64,000 nucleotides of DNA from Chitinophagales bacterium (GTDB lineage Bacteria > Bacteroidota > Bacteroidia > Chitinophagales > Chitinophagaceae). Below are positions 32,665 through 42,600 of the stretch, in pieces (the first letter of the stretch is position 1; the number at the start of each line of letters is the position of its first letter). Both the position numbers and the translations under genes were made by a program. The notes beneath the pieces are model-generated. The model saw only the letters and a program-made list of their open reading frames with translations, was not told where the DNA came from and did no database searches. The stretch covers positions 186,001 through 250,000 of the forward strand of contig JACJXP010000002.1 of the NCBI GenBank assembly GCA_020636575.1, written 5' to 3'.

Positions 32665-35325
32665 ATGAATAAACATCTGTTACCCGTACTATTGACCATT
32701 GCTGCCAATTTATTATTCCTGCCGCTCATTAAAGCGCAGAGCCTTTATGAGATATCTGAAGACGAAAAAATATCACATTCAACTGTCATAATAGAAGGAA
32801 AGGTTGTTGACCAGGTATCTTTTTGGAATCCTGCTCACAGCATGATCTTTACTTCAAGTAAAGTTGAGGTATTCAAAGTTTTTAAAGGTGACGCAATCCC
32901 GCAATACATCGAAATACTTACACAGGGAGGATCTGTTGGGTCAGAGAATATTGAAGTGTCTGACCTTTTGGAACTTTCGCCTGAAGATATCGGCGTATTT
33001 TATTGTTATCAAAATACGCTGGGACTAAGATCTCCCGGCAGCAATGAGGTGTTATTTGATGTTTATAGTAGCAGCCAGGGCTTCCTAAGGTACAATCCGC
33101 TAAACTTAACGGCCAATGCACCGTTTGTAAGGATAAACAATATTGAGTCAGGGATCTATGACAACCTCGAACAAAAATTAGGTAACCGATTCCGGGAACT
33201 GAAAGAATTTGATCCAACTAACTTACGGGTGCAATCGAACAGAATAGAGGTAGTTGGTATAAGCAGTTTTTCCCCAACTACGGTAAATGCCGGAGCTACT
33301 TTGGATCCTGCTACAAATCTTTTAACCATAGACGGAACAGGATTTGGAACTGCATCAGGCTCGGCTGCTGTTTTATTTGATGATGCTAATGATGGCTCGG
33401 GAGGCTCATATTATGTAGTAGCATACAATGATCCTTTAATGGTGAGCTGGAGTACCACCCAGATCCAGGTAAGAGTTCCTTCCCGGGCTGGTACCGGAAC
33501 AATAATCGTAAGGGATAACACTGGCGTAACCGGGAACTCAGCTACACCGTTAACTGTGAACTATAGCATTCTTACAGCAACCTTTACATCCGGATCAACC
33601 GTTACAAAAGAATCGAATCTTATGAATGCAAATGGTAGTGGGGGTTATACTGTTCTGTATAGCACAAGTACCGCCGGGGGCGGTGTGAATCTTAATGCGG
33701 CTGTTGAAAAAGCGACCTTTCAAAGAGCCTTATCAACCTTACAGGAAGTTGTTGGCTACAATGTTGTCGAAGGAGGAACCACAACATTACAAGCTATTTC
33801 AAATGATGGTAATAATGTTATCATGTTTGATAATACGAATACCGGTGTTGCCCCATTAGCCAGTGGTGTATTGGCCGTTTGCTATTCCTTTAATTCTATG
33901 TGTACCCCGGTTACAACAAACCAGGTTCAAAAAACAGGTTTTGATATAATTATCAGGAATGCCGGTGTATCATCTGGCAGTGCCAGTTTTACAAGTGGCC
34001 CCTGCCCTCCTGCCTCATCCTCTCTTTCCAATATTGACCTGGAAACAGTGCTTTTGCATGAGCTTGGGCATTCGGTGAACCTGGGCCATATCAATGATAG
34101 CTACCAGGGTTCATTTGTGCCTAACCTGAATCCGGGTAAGCTTATGAATTATGCCATAGTGAATAGTGTAAAAAGATCAAGTTTGGATTACTCGGCTTAC
34201 CAGGGGGCTCTTTATGCCATAACTCCGCAAGGAAATACCTATGGAACCTGCGGCCTGTTTGCCTCAGAAATGATAGCTCTTTCAACTACTACAGAAAGTA
34301 AAGACGAATGTCCTGTAACATTCCCGACAACTGCATTGGCAAACAATACCAGTATTGTTTTTGATCTTGTACATGCCACAAGTAATAAATTTGAAGATCC
34401 CCAGTATACAGCTCTGAACTGTGCAGCAACTGGAACAGGCGTTACAAATACTGCATATTATGCCTTTAAAACTGCAGGCAGTGGTGGTGGTTCCTTATTA
34501 CTTACAGTAACCGGGTATAGTACAACGCCATCAGCCCAGGCTTCCTGTACACCAGTAGCTCCTTATTCCGCAGCCGCTGGTGTTGAACTTGCATTATATG
34601 CAGTGTCTTCCTGCCCGACCGGTCAATCCTTCCCTGCCCCGGTTGCCTGCCGGACTTTTAATAGCAATGGAGCTTTAAGTGCTGTTACAGGATTATCATC
34701 CAATACAACATATTTATTGGTAGCAGACGGGATAGAGAATACAAAAGCCAATTTTACATTAACATTTGGAGGAACAGTACTTCCTATATCCATTCTTTCC
34801 TTTACAGCAGAACAACGGGGAGAAAGCTCTTATTTACAATGGCAAACTTCTGCTGAATTCAACAACGATCATTTTGACATCGAAACCAGCAAGGATGGGG
34901 TCAATTATTACAAGATAGGATCTGTTAATAGTAAAGGAAATTCAAACACTCCGCAATCATATTCTTTTATTGACCAACTCCCCTCAAAAGGAATTAATTA
35001 TTACAGGCTGAAACAAACGGATATTGATACTAAGTTTTCATACAGCCGGATCATAACCCTGACATTTAATGACATCAGCAATAACCTGGTCATTTATCCT
35101 GTTCCGGCAACAAATAAGATTAGTATTCTTTTCCCAAAACCGGTATTAGGTGCTGATATCGCTATTTATAATGCGGAAGGAAGATTGGTTCTCTCAGAAG
35201 CCGGTGTTGCGACAGAAAGGGTTTATGATGTTGATATAAACAGGTTCAATAACGGAGTATACATTATTGATATACGGAATGGAAACGAAAGGATCCGGAA
35301 AAGGATCATCAAACAAGAAAATTAA
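32665..35325 (+). CDS. T9SS-sorted metzincin-like protein with IPT/TIG domain
   Basis: The 886-residue exported protein has a signal peptide (LLFLPLIKAQS). An N-terminal region of about 200 residues is followed by an IPT/TIG domain (about 195-300; FSPTTVNAGATLD, IDGTGFG, VRDNTGVTG). A zinc-protease domain carries HELGHSVNLGH near residue 464 and a KLMNYAIV Met-turn. The motif has Asn where metzincins usually have Gly at the eighth position, so activity is probable but not certain. A type A sorting domain starts near 715 (LSFTAEQRGESSYLQWQT) and ends KRIIKQEN. It is divergent from groES and followed by a terminator. Confidence 0.88.
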   Translation: MNKHLLPVLLTIAANLLFLPLIKAQSLYEISEDEKISHSTVIIEGKVVDQVSFWNPAHSMIFTSSKVEVFKVFKGDAIPQYIEILTQGGSVGSENIEVSDLLELSPEDIGVFYCYQNTLGLRSPGSNEVLFDVYSSSQGFLRYNPLNLTANAPFVRINNIESGIYDNLEQKLGNRFRELKEFDPTNLRVQSNRIEVVGISSFSPTTVNAGATLDPATNLLTIDGTGFGTASGSAAVLFDDANDGSGGSYYVVAYNDPLMVSWSTTQIQVRVPSRAGTGTIIVRDNTGVTGNSATPLTVNYSILTATFTSGSTVTKESNLMNANGSGGYTVLYSTSTAGGGVNLNAAVEKATFQRALSTLQEVVGYNVVEGGTTTLQAISNDGNNVIMFDNTNTGVAPLASGVLAVCYSFNSMCTPVTTNQVQKTGFDIIIRNAGVSSGSASFTSGPCPPASSSLSNIDLETVLLHELGHSVNLGHINDSYQGSFVPNLNPGKLMNYAIVNSVKRSSLDYSAYQGALYAITPQGNTYGTCGLFASEMIALSTTTESKDECPVTFPTTALANNTSIVFDLVHATSNKFEDPQYTALNCAATGTGVTNTAYYAFKTAGSGGGSLLLTVTGYSTTPSAQASCTPVAPYSAAAGVELALYAVSSCPTGQSFPAPVACRTFNSNGALSAVTGLSSNTTYLLVADGIENTKANFTLTFGGTVLPISILSFTAEQRGESSYLQWQTSAEFNNDHFDIETSKDGVNYYKIGSVNSKGNSNTPQSYSFIDQLPSKGINYYRLKQTDIDTKFSYSRIITLTFNDISNNLVIYPVPATNKISILFPKPVLGADIAIYNAEGRLVLSEAGVATERVYDVDINRFNNGVYIIDIRNGNERIRKRIIKQEN

Positions 35326-35334
35326 ATCACAGTT

Positions 35335-35369
35335 AAGAAAGCTGCCAGATGGTAGCTTTCTTATTTTTT
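35335..35369 (+). terminator. Rho-independent terminator
   Basis: AAGAAAGCTGCC pairs with GGTAGCTTTCTT (one G-U pair) around AGAT, followed by ATTTTTTG. It closes the metzincin gene. Confidence 0.85.
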
Positions 35370-35383
35370 GCTTAATAATCCTG

Positions 35384-35391
35384 TATTTTTG
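35384..35391 (+). promoter_or_regulatory. -7 box upstream of nusB
   Basis: TATTTTTG is a perfect TAnnTTTG match, 23 bases before the nusB ATG and just after the preceding terminator. Confidence 0.55.
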
Positions 35392-35414
35392 CCTCTTTAA
35401 ACAAGTTCTTACGC

Positions 35415-36341
35415 ATGATCAGCAGAAGAAATATCCGTGTAAAAGTGATGCAGACAGTTTATGCAGTATCAGCCCTTGAAAAAGATATTCAATTACAAGA
35501 GTCTTCAAAAATTCTGCAAAATTATTTCAATGAATCCCGGTCTCTTTTAGTTTACCTCACCTGGTTTTTGACGGAAGTAGCCCGATACGCTGAAACTTAT
35601 TCTCACTACAAAGCCTCCAAGCATCTGCCCACTGCTGAAGACCTTAGTATCAATACCAAAATTGCCGGCAATGAATTGTTATGGAAAATGCTGAACGACC
35701 CGGCTCTGCAGGAGCAGTTTAAAAAAGAAAAACCGGAGCTAAAAGCTGATAAAGAACTGATACGTAAACTATACCTGCAATTAGCAGGCACTCCCGAATA
35801 CAAAGAGTACATTACAACTGAAGGCCGGGATAAAAACAGTGAAAAAAAGATCATCGAGTTTATACTAAATGATGTGCTGCTACCCAATGATGTATTCCTG
35901 GCACACATTGAAGAAACTTTTGCAAACTGGGATAATGATGGGGAAATGGTGGTGCAACTCCTCGCAGGCTATTTACAAAAACCGGGGTCTTACGATTTCA
36001 AACAAATGGTAAGCCCGGAAAAAGAGGTTTTTGCAAAAGATCTTTTGCGAACGGTACTTGAAAAAAATGATTTTCTACAGGAATTGATCATACCCAAACT
36101 AAGAAACTGGGATCCGGACAGGATAGCCCACCTGGATATGATCATGATGAAAATGGGAGTTGCAGAGTTTTTGTTTTTTGAAACGATCCCCCCTAAAGTA
36201 ACGATCAATGAATACATTGATCTCGCAAAAGATTATAGCACTCATCAAAGTGGTCAGTTTGTGAATGGCATCCTGGATAATATTCATAAAGAGCTTGTGC
36301 AGCAGGGTAAAATGCAGAAAGTTGACTATAAAAAAGCCTGA
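35415..36341 (+). CDS. nusB: Transcription antitermination protein NusB (Bacteroidota type)
   Basis: NusB binds boxA RNA with NusE (S10) and helps RNA polymerase read through rRNA operons. The start MISRRNIRVKVMQTVYAVSA is the family RNA-binding helix (RxKxMQxLYA-type), and the C-terminal half (about 170-300) forms the NusB helical bundle ending DYSTHQSGQFVNGILD. At 308 residues it is about twice the E. coli length because of the inserted N-terminal region usual in this phylum. It begins a cluster with a DUF1573 lipoprotein, yajC and coaE, all in the same direction. Confidence 0.93.
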   Translation: MISRRNIRVKVMQTVYAVSALEKDIQLQESSKILQNYFNESRSLLVYLTWFLTEVARYAETYSHYKASKHLPTAEDLSINTKIAGNELLWKMLNDPALQEQFKKEKPELKADKELIRKLYLQLAGTPEYKEYITTEGRDKNSEKKIIEFILNDVLLPNDVFLAHIEETFANWDNDGEMVVQLLAGYLQKPGSYDFKQMVSPEKEVFAKDLLRTVLEKNDFLQELIIPKLRNWDPDRIAHLDMIMMKMGVAEFLFFETIPPKVTINEYIDLAKDYSTHQSGQFVNGILDNIHKELVQQGKMQKVDYKKA

Positions 36342-36361
36342 CACGGCTCATTGCTTTTCTA

Positions 36362-36369
36362 TACCTTTG
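36362..36369 (+). promoter_or_regulatory. -7 box upstream of the DUF1573 gene
   Basis: TACCTTTG fits TAnnTTTG perfectly and lies 23 bases before the ATG at 36393, giving the operon a possible internal promoter. Confidence 0.45.
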
Positions 36370-36392
36370 CAAACCGGAATAAAAACAAAAAC

Positions 36393-36836
36393 ATGAAAAA
36401 GATCTTTTTAATACTGGCTTTAGGCATTAGCATATTAGCCTGTAAAACAAATGATAAAAAAGTCGGAACTGACGCTGCATCAACAAACGAAAATGCAGTA
36501 ACTAATACAGAGCCGGAAGAACTGACCACCATTGAGTGGATCGACCCGGTAACTCAAAAATTAGGAAACCTGACCAAAGGAAAGGAAATTGAAATTACGT
36601 TCCGGTTTAAGAATTCCGGGGACAAAATGCTGGTGATTGAAAATGTAACAGCCAGTTGCGGTTGTACAATCCCGGAAAAACCCGAAAAACCATTTGCTCC
36701 CGGAGAAGAAGGAGTTATCAGAGCAAAATTCAATGGCAGCGGACAGGGAACTATCTCAAAGACAGTTACCGTGACCGCTAACACAACTCCACAAAAAACA
36801 TATAACCTGATCTTTACCGGAGAAATAGTTGAATAA
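36393..36836 (+). CDS. DUF1573-domain lipoprotein
   Basis: Read from the ATG at 36393 it has 147 residues and starts with a lipoprotein signal (LALGISILAC), with Cys17 as the likely lipidated residue. The mature part is one DUF1573 domain, an Ig-like beta sandwich. It carries the conserved VTASCGCTIPEKPEKPFAPGEEG block with two cysteines and the GTISKTVTVTANTTPQ strand. Such lipoproteins are abundant in Bacteroidota and their role is not known. It lies between nusB and yajC and is probably co-transcribed with both. Confidence 0.85.
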   Translation: MKKIFLILALGISILACKTNDKKVGTDAASTNENAVTNTEPEELTTIEWIDPVTQKLGNLTKGKEIEITFRFKNSGDKMLVIENVTASCGCTIPEKPEKPFAPGEEGVIRAKFNGSGQGTISKTVTVTANTTPQKTYNLIFTGEIVE

Positions 36837-36878
36837 AATAATTACACCCCCTTTACATTAACATTGAAAGTCGCATTT

Positions 36879-37286
36879 ATGATGAAAATGAAATCCATAC
36901 TATCGTATCTCACAGGAATATTGCTCTCTCTTACATTTATCGGTTGTATGCCCCCCACCGGCGGTGGCGGCGAAGGAGGAAAAGCAAGCCCGGGTGGTGG
37001 TACGTTTCAGCTTGTTTTCTTAGGACTTATGATCCTTGTATTCTGGTTGTTCTTTATCCGCCCACAGGCAAAAAGAGCCAAGAACCAGAAAAAGTTCATT
37101 GAAGACCTGGGAAAAGGCGAAAAAGTTGTGACCATTGCCGGTATTCATGGCACCATTAATAAAGTAAATGAAGATGGCACCCTGAACATTGAAGTAAGTC
37201 CGGGCAGTTATTTAAAGATCGAGAAGTCTGCTATCAGCATGGACTGGACATCGGCTCTCAACAAACCTGCATCAGAAAAGAAATAA
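36879..37286 (+). CDS. yajC: Preprotein translocase subunit YajC, with lipobox-like N-terminus
   Basis: YajC is the small partner of SecDF in protein export. The family core is residues 42-130 (from the 36879 ATG): the FQLVFLGLMILVFWLFFIRPQAKRAK helix and the EDLGKGEKVVTIAGIHGTI soluble part. Upstream of it is an extra hydrophobic segment ending FIGC followed by a Gly/Pro-rich linker, which looks like a lipoprotein signal. A TTG at 36864 and a second ATG at 36882 are alternative starts. secDF itself is 2.7 kb downstream. It is followed by the terminator before coaE. Confidence 0.88.
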   Translation: MMKMKSILSYLTGILLSLTFIGCMPPTGGGGEGGKASPGGGTFQLVFLGLMILVFWLFFIRPQAKRAKNQKKFIEDLGKGEKVVTIAGIHGTINKVNEDGTLNIEVSPGSYLKIEKSAISMDWTSALNKPASEKK

Positions 37287-37305
37287 TACTCTTTAAATTT
37301 TATTG

Positions 37306-37356
37306 ATCACAAATTTCATACAGCCCCTGATGCTGTTTGGGATTTGTGATTTTTTA
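37306..37356 (+). terminator. Hairpin terminator between yajC and coaE
   Basis: ATCACAAAT (37306-37314) pairs with ATTTGTGAT (37342-37350), extended by CAG/CTG inside, and is followed by a T-run. Some read-through into coaE is likely because no strong promoter is visible. Confidence 0.65.
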
Positions 37357-37372
37357 TTTGTTATTTGTGGTT

Positions 37373-37981
37373 ATGCTTCGCATAGGGTTAACAGGCGGTA
37401 TTGGCAGCGGCAAAACAACTGTTGCAAAGATCTTTGAGACTTTGGGTATCCCTGTTTATTATGCTGATGATGCTGCCAAAGAATTAATGAACACCGACCC
37501 GGCTTTAAAAAAAGAGATCATCGAACATTTCGGTGAAGAATCATACACCGCAGATGGACTGAACAGAAAATACCTGGCTTCTATTGTATTCAATAATAAA
37601 GAAAAGCTGGAACTACTAAATGCTATCACACACCCGGCCACGATAAAAAATGCAGAAGAGTGGATCAGCCAACAAGATGCACCCTATATAGTTAAGGAAG
37701 CTGCATTACTTTTTGAAAGCGGCGCTGCAGAAAAATTAAATTACATCGTTGGTGTATATGCCCCGCAACATACCCGGGTAAAGAGCGTTATGGAAAGAGA
37801 CGGATTATCCGCAGAAGAGATCATGAAAAGGATCAGCAGGCAGATCGACGAAGAAATGAAAATGAAACTTTGTGATTTTGTGATCACTAACAACGATACT
37901 ACCCTTGTGTTTCCACAAGTATTGGAACTCGATAAAAAATTCAGGGAAATGGCTGAAGAAAAAGCCGTTACTTCAGTTTAG
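37373..37981 (+). CDS. coaE: Dephospho-CoA kinase CoaE
   Basis: CoaE adds the 3'-phosphate to dephospho-CoA, the last step of coenzyme A synthesis. The P-loop GLTGGIGSGKTT is at residues 5-16 when read from the ATG at 37373. Later blocks are YYADDAAKELMN, ITHPATIKNAEEW, YIVKEAALLFESGA and the Arg-rich lid near 145-160. An ORF start 36 bases earlier adds a leader with no match to the family. The 202-residue length is normal. Its last 14 bases overlap the end of the convergent aminotransferase gene. Confidence 0.96.
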   Translation: MLRIGLTGGIGSGKTTVAKIFETLGIPVYYADDAAKELMNTDPALKKEIIEHFGEESYTADGLNRKYLASIVFNNKEKLELLNAITHPATIKNAEEWISQQDAPYIVKEAALLFESGAAEKLNYIVGVYAPQHTRVKSVMERDGLSAEEIMKRISRQIDEEMKMKLCDFVITNNDTTLVFPQVLELDKKFREMAEEKAVTSV

Positions 37982-39158
37982 CAAGAGCCTCTTTTATTCT
38001 TCTGAACGCTTCCTCAATATTCTTCATACTGTTTGCAAAAGAAAAACGAACACAATCCGGATCACCAAAAGCTTCTCCCATTACGGAAGATACATGTGCA
38101 TTATTCAGCAGGTACATACAAAAATCTCCGGATGTATTGATCTCCATTGTGCCATCAGATTTACCAAAATAAGAACTAATGTCAGGGAAAATATAAAAAG
38201 CACCGTCGGGTGTTGAACATTCCATTCCCGGGATCTCACTTACAAGTTCCAGTACTTTTTTCCTTCTTGCAGTAAACTCTTTTACCATTTCAGCAGTAGG
38301 ACGCAGATCAGTGGTCAATGCAGTTACAGCCGCTTTTTGGGCAATGGTGTTTGCTCCGCTGGTAAATTGTCCCTGTATCTTTTCACAGGCTTTTGCTATC
38401 TCAGGCTTTGCAGCGATGTATCCCAATCGCCAGCCTGTCATCGCAAAACCTTTACTGAGTCCATTCACAATGATCACCCGGTCTTTAATATCATCAAACT
38501 GTGCAATGCTTTCATGCTGCCCGGTAAAATTGATATACTCATATATCTCGTCAGAGATGATGTAAATATTCGGATACTTCCTGAAAACATTCACCAATCC
38601 CTTCAGTTCTTCTTTGCTGTAAAATGCGCCGCTTGGATTACAGGGCGAAGAAAATAAAAACACATTCGTATGGGGGGTTATCGCTTCTTCCAGTTGTTCC
38701 GGGGTAATTTTAAATCCTTCTTTTGCAGTTGTTTTTATCTCCACTACCCTGCCACAGGCAATCTTCACCAATTCACTATACGTTACCCAATACGGTGTAG
38801 GAATAATTACTTCATCTGCTTCATCCACCAAAGAAAGAATAACATTGGCAAGGCTTTGCTTTGCCCCGGTAGAAACAACAATATTCTCGGGATTATAATC
38901 AAGATCATTATCTCTTTTCAGTTTATCACAAATAGCCTGGCGCAGATCAGGGAAACCGGCAACAGGCGGATAATGGCTCCAGTTGTCCTGTATGGCTTTT
39001 ATGGCAGCGTCTTTGATGTGTTCCGGTGTATCAAAATCTGGTTCTCCGAGGCTGAGATCTATAACATCAATTCCTTTTGCCCGTAGTTCCCTGCCCAATT
39101 TGGCCATTTTCAAAGTTTCCGGTTCGTTGAATCGCTGTAAAAAAGAAGAAAGCTGCAT
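37968..39158 (-). CDS. Class I aminotransferase (aspartate aminotransferase-like)
   Basis: A 396-residue fold-type I PLP enzyme. Key features are SLGEPDFDTPEHIKDAA near 36-52, STGAKQSLANVILSL near 96, the NPSGAFYSKEE region near 174, ISDEIYEYINF with the PLP Asp near 203, and Lys236 in the NGLSKGFAMTGWRLGY block. Sequence layout matches the Ib aspartate/prephenate aminotransferase group used for aspartate and sometimes aromatic amino acids; the substrate is not settled here. The 3' end overlaps coaE by 14 bases. A TATCTTCG box (reverse strand, 39197-39204) precedes the start. Confidence 0.9.
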   Translation of the reverse strand: MQLSSFLQRFNEPETLKMAKLGRELRAKGIDVIDLSLGEPDFDTPEHIKDAAIKAIQDNWSHYPPVAGFPDLRQAICDKLKRDNDLDYNPENIVVSTGAKQSLANVILSLVDEADEVIIPTPYWVTYSELVKIACGRVVEIKTTAKEGFKITPEQLEEAITPHTNVFLFSSPCNPSGAFYSKEELKGLVNVFRKYPNIYIISDEIYEYINFTGQHESIAQFDDIKDRVIIVNGLSKGFAMTGWRLGYIAAKPEIAKACEKIQGQFTSGANTIAQKAAVTALTTDLRPTAEMVKEFTARRKKVLELVSEIPGMECSTPDGAFYIFPDISSYFGKSDGTMEINTSGDFCMYLLNNAHVSSVMGEAFGDPDCVRFSFANSMKNIEEAFRRIKEALAKLK

Positions 39159-39196
39159 GTAAATTTTAGTTTGAAATAAGTTATAAAACTGGCAGG

Positions 39197-39204
39197 CGAA
39201 GATA
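39197..39204 (-). promoter_or_regulatory. Candidate -7 box for the aminotransferase gene
   Basis: Reverse strand TATCTTCG, one mismatch from TAnnTTTG, about 38 bases before the ATG. No clear -33. Confidence 0.35.
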
Positions 39205-39512
39205 AGAGATAATCAGGCTGTTGTTTTTTCAATAACAAGTAAATTATTCACTAATTGTTACTATTAAGATTCATTGATAAGTACTCATCGCTTTATCAAA
39301 TAAACGATCGTTCAATAATCTTTTCTATTACAGGTCCTGCTACCTATCCTATAAAACAAGTTGAGTTTTTTACCAACCGGTTTCTCAATATGTGATCATA
39401 ACAACAAAAACCTAAAGGAATTTATCGGAAAAGATATTTGTCTGTATTGCAATACGTTGATTATCAATATTTAATTGTTTGAAATATTCTCTATGCCTCT
39501 TTATAAATCACA

Positions 39513-39543
39513 TTTCGACTTACCGTTTAAAACCCTATCTTTG
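39513..39543 (+). promoter_or_regulatory. Promoter of secDF
   Basis: TTTC (39513-39516), a 19-base spacer and a perfect -7 box TATCTTTG (39536-39543). The leader to the secDF ATG is about 80 bases. Confidence 0.65.
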
Positions 39544-39623
39544 CCGTCCCAAAAATTTGTCTGAAGCCTTTCTATCTCAGTGTTTTAAAAGGAAGGCGAT
39601 AAAAATTGTAAACTGATCAACGT

Positions 39624-42600
39624 ATGCAACTGAAAGGTTTGGTTCGCTTTTTTACGATCCTGCTTATCATTTATTCTCTGTACCAATTATCCTTCACCTG
39701 GTTTGTGAGAAATCATGAAAAAAAGATGGAGGCCCGTGCAAGGAACTATGTAAAACAAAATTTCCCATCAGCGACTGAAAAATATCCTGGCAGTAAAGAA
39801 TTGCAGGCTGTTTACCAGGACACATTAGAAAAAGCTTACCAGGATAAGCTTAGAGTATTGCTTGACAGTACCAAGGATGTGACTCTTACCTACGGCATCA
39901 ATGGTGCCATGAGCTACCAGAAAGCAAAGGAAGAGGAGTTGAACCTGGGACTGGATCTGCAAGGTGGTATGAACGTTACACTGGAAGTAGAAATGACAGG
40001 TTTGTTGCGTTCGCTGGCAAACAATTCAACAGATCCTAACTTTTTGCAATCGCTTCTAAATGCAGAAAAAAGAAAAGCAAACAGTGATGCTGATTTTATT
40101 ACATTGTTTATCCAGGAATACAGAAAGCTGGAACCCAATAAACCATTAGCTTCTCTTTTTGCCAATACCAGCTCTGATGAAGTTGATATTAAATCAAGCG
40201 ATAGTAAGATAGAAAGCTATATCCGCAGCCAGGCAGCATCTGCTTTTGATATCACCTTTGACAGGCTGAGGAGCAGGATCGACCAGTTTGGTGTAGCGCA
40301 ACCTTCCATTAACCCGATCCGCGACAGGGGATTGATCGACGTAGAACTTCCGGGTGTTAAGGATAAGGAAAGGGTGAGAAAACTATTACAGAATACAGCA
40401 AACCTTGAGTTCTGGGATGTATATACCCATCTCGACCAAAACTATGTTTCTGGCATTACAAGAGCTTTTGAAGTGTACAATGCTAAATATGGTGGCGTAA
40501 AGGATACTACGGCAAAAGCTGATACAACTGTAAAACCAGACAGCACTAATGCTACAGTTTCAAACGATACAAGTAAGAAAAGCGGTGGTATCGGCGACCT
40601 GATCGCAGATAACAACGATACATCTGATAAGCAACAGGTTCAACCGACTGCAACCAGCGGTAATACCATTGACAAATACATTAATTTCCAGAAAGCTATT
40701 CCTTCTTCACTTGGGACTGTAAATTTGAGAGATACTACCAAAGTAAGACAGATACTCAATGAACTTCGCCCCTATTTCCCAACTGATCTCAGATGGGCTT
40801 TTGGAACTGTTGAAAAAGATAAAAAGGGGCTTTTACTTAACGAAGTACAATTATATCCTTTAAGAACTTACGGACGCAGCACTCCAAAATTAGATGGTGA
40901 TGCCATTTCAGATGCCAAACAGGATTTTGATCAGTATGGTAAAGTAGAGGTCCAAATGACCATGAAGCCGGCCGGGGCTGCCATCTGGAAAAATATGACC
41001 ACCGCTGCTGCAGGTGACCCAAGCACTCCTAACGATAACAAACCAATAGCTATCGTATTGGATAATCTTGTTCAAACTGCACCAAATGTAATTAACCCAA
41101 TTGATGGTGGTATTTCTTCCATTTCAGGGGGGTATACTCAGCAAGAAGCTGCAGACCTTGCAAGTGTATTAAAAATAGGAAAGTTACCTGCACCAGCTAA
41201 GATCGTTGCAGAGCAGCAGGTGGGTCCTACACTGGGTAAAAAAGCGATACGCAGCGGTTCATTGGCTTTTATTATATCATTTGTGGTGATCTTCCTTTTA
41301 ATGCTGGTATACTATAACTCCAGTGGCTGGATCGCCAATATTGCATTGATCCTGAACCTGCTCTTTACTGTAGGTATCCTTGCCGGACTTGGAGCCACAT
41401 TGACTGCTCCCGGTATTGCCGGTTTGGTATTGACCATTGGTATGGCAGTTGATACAAACGTTATCATATTTGAAAGGATCAAGGAAGAACTTTCAAGAGG
41501 TAAAGGGTATATCCCTGCTATTAACGATGGTTATAAACGTTCATTACCACCTGTATTGGATGCCCATGTAACTACATTGTTAACTGCCTTTATACTTTTC
41601 TACTTTGGTTTGGGTCCTGTAAAAGGATTTGCCACTACGCAGATCATTGGCCTTTTCCTTTCTCTGTTCTGTGGTATCCTGGTAAGCCGTTGGGTAACTG
41701 AATGGTTCACCAATAAGAACAAGCACCTTGAATATTTTACCGGTATCTCCAAAAAGATATTCAGACATGCCAAGTATAAGTTTATTGAATACAGAAAGAT
41801 CACTTATGTCATTTCAGCAGTTGTACTTGCTTTAGGTATTGCCGCTTATTTTAATGGTTTTGACCAGGGTGTTGAATTCTCCGGTGGTCGTAGTTATAAA
41901 GTAAAATTCGACAAGGCAGTGAATGTGGAAGAAGTGAGGACTACACTTCAGAATACTTTTGAAGGTGATAACCCGATCATAAAAACGATCGGCGACAACT
42001 CTACTTTGGACATTACCACCGCTTACCTGATCAATGAAACAAGTCCTGCTACCGATTCACTTGTTCAAACAACTTTATACACAGGATTAAAACCCCTGCT
42101 TCCTGCAGAAATGACTTATGAGAGATTTGCTAACGGAACCGGAAGTATGGGAGTATTAGGGTCTAAAAAGGTTCTGCCTACTATTTCGGATGATCTGAAG
42201 GCCGGAGCTTTAAAGGCTACCATTTTCGCCATCTTTATCATCTTCCTGTATATTTTCATCCGTTTCCGCGACTGGAGATATTCTCTTGGAACTATCATTG
42301 CCCTCCTACACGACGTATTGGTGACCTTGATCGTATTCTCATTTGCAAAGAATATTGTTCCTTTCCCATTAGAGATCGATCAGCATTTCATTGCGGCGAT
42401 ACTGACTGTGATCGGTTTCTCCATGAATGATACCATCATTGTATTTGACAGGATCAGGGAGGATACCCGTTTGATGCCAAACGCACCAAAGTCAGAGGTT
42501 ATCAACAGAGCGATCAATGAAACACTGAGCAGAACTGTGATGACATCATTGACCGTGTTCCTGACCATACTTATATTGTTCCTTGTAGGTGGTGAGGTAA

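Larger units (their letters stand above)
39159..39623. other. Divergent spacer between aminotransferase and secDF
   Basis: These 465 AT-rich bases contain no gene. The secDF promoter (39513-39543) and a candidate aminotransferase -7 box on the other strand (39197-39204) are listed separately. A small GAACGATCGTTT palindrome lies near 39303-39313, with no assigned role. I see nothing else. Confidence 0.65.
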
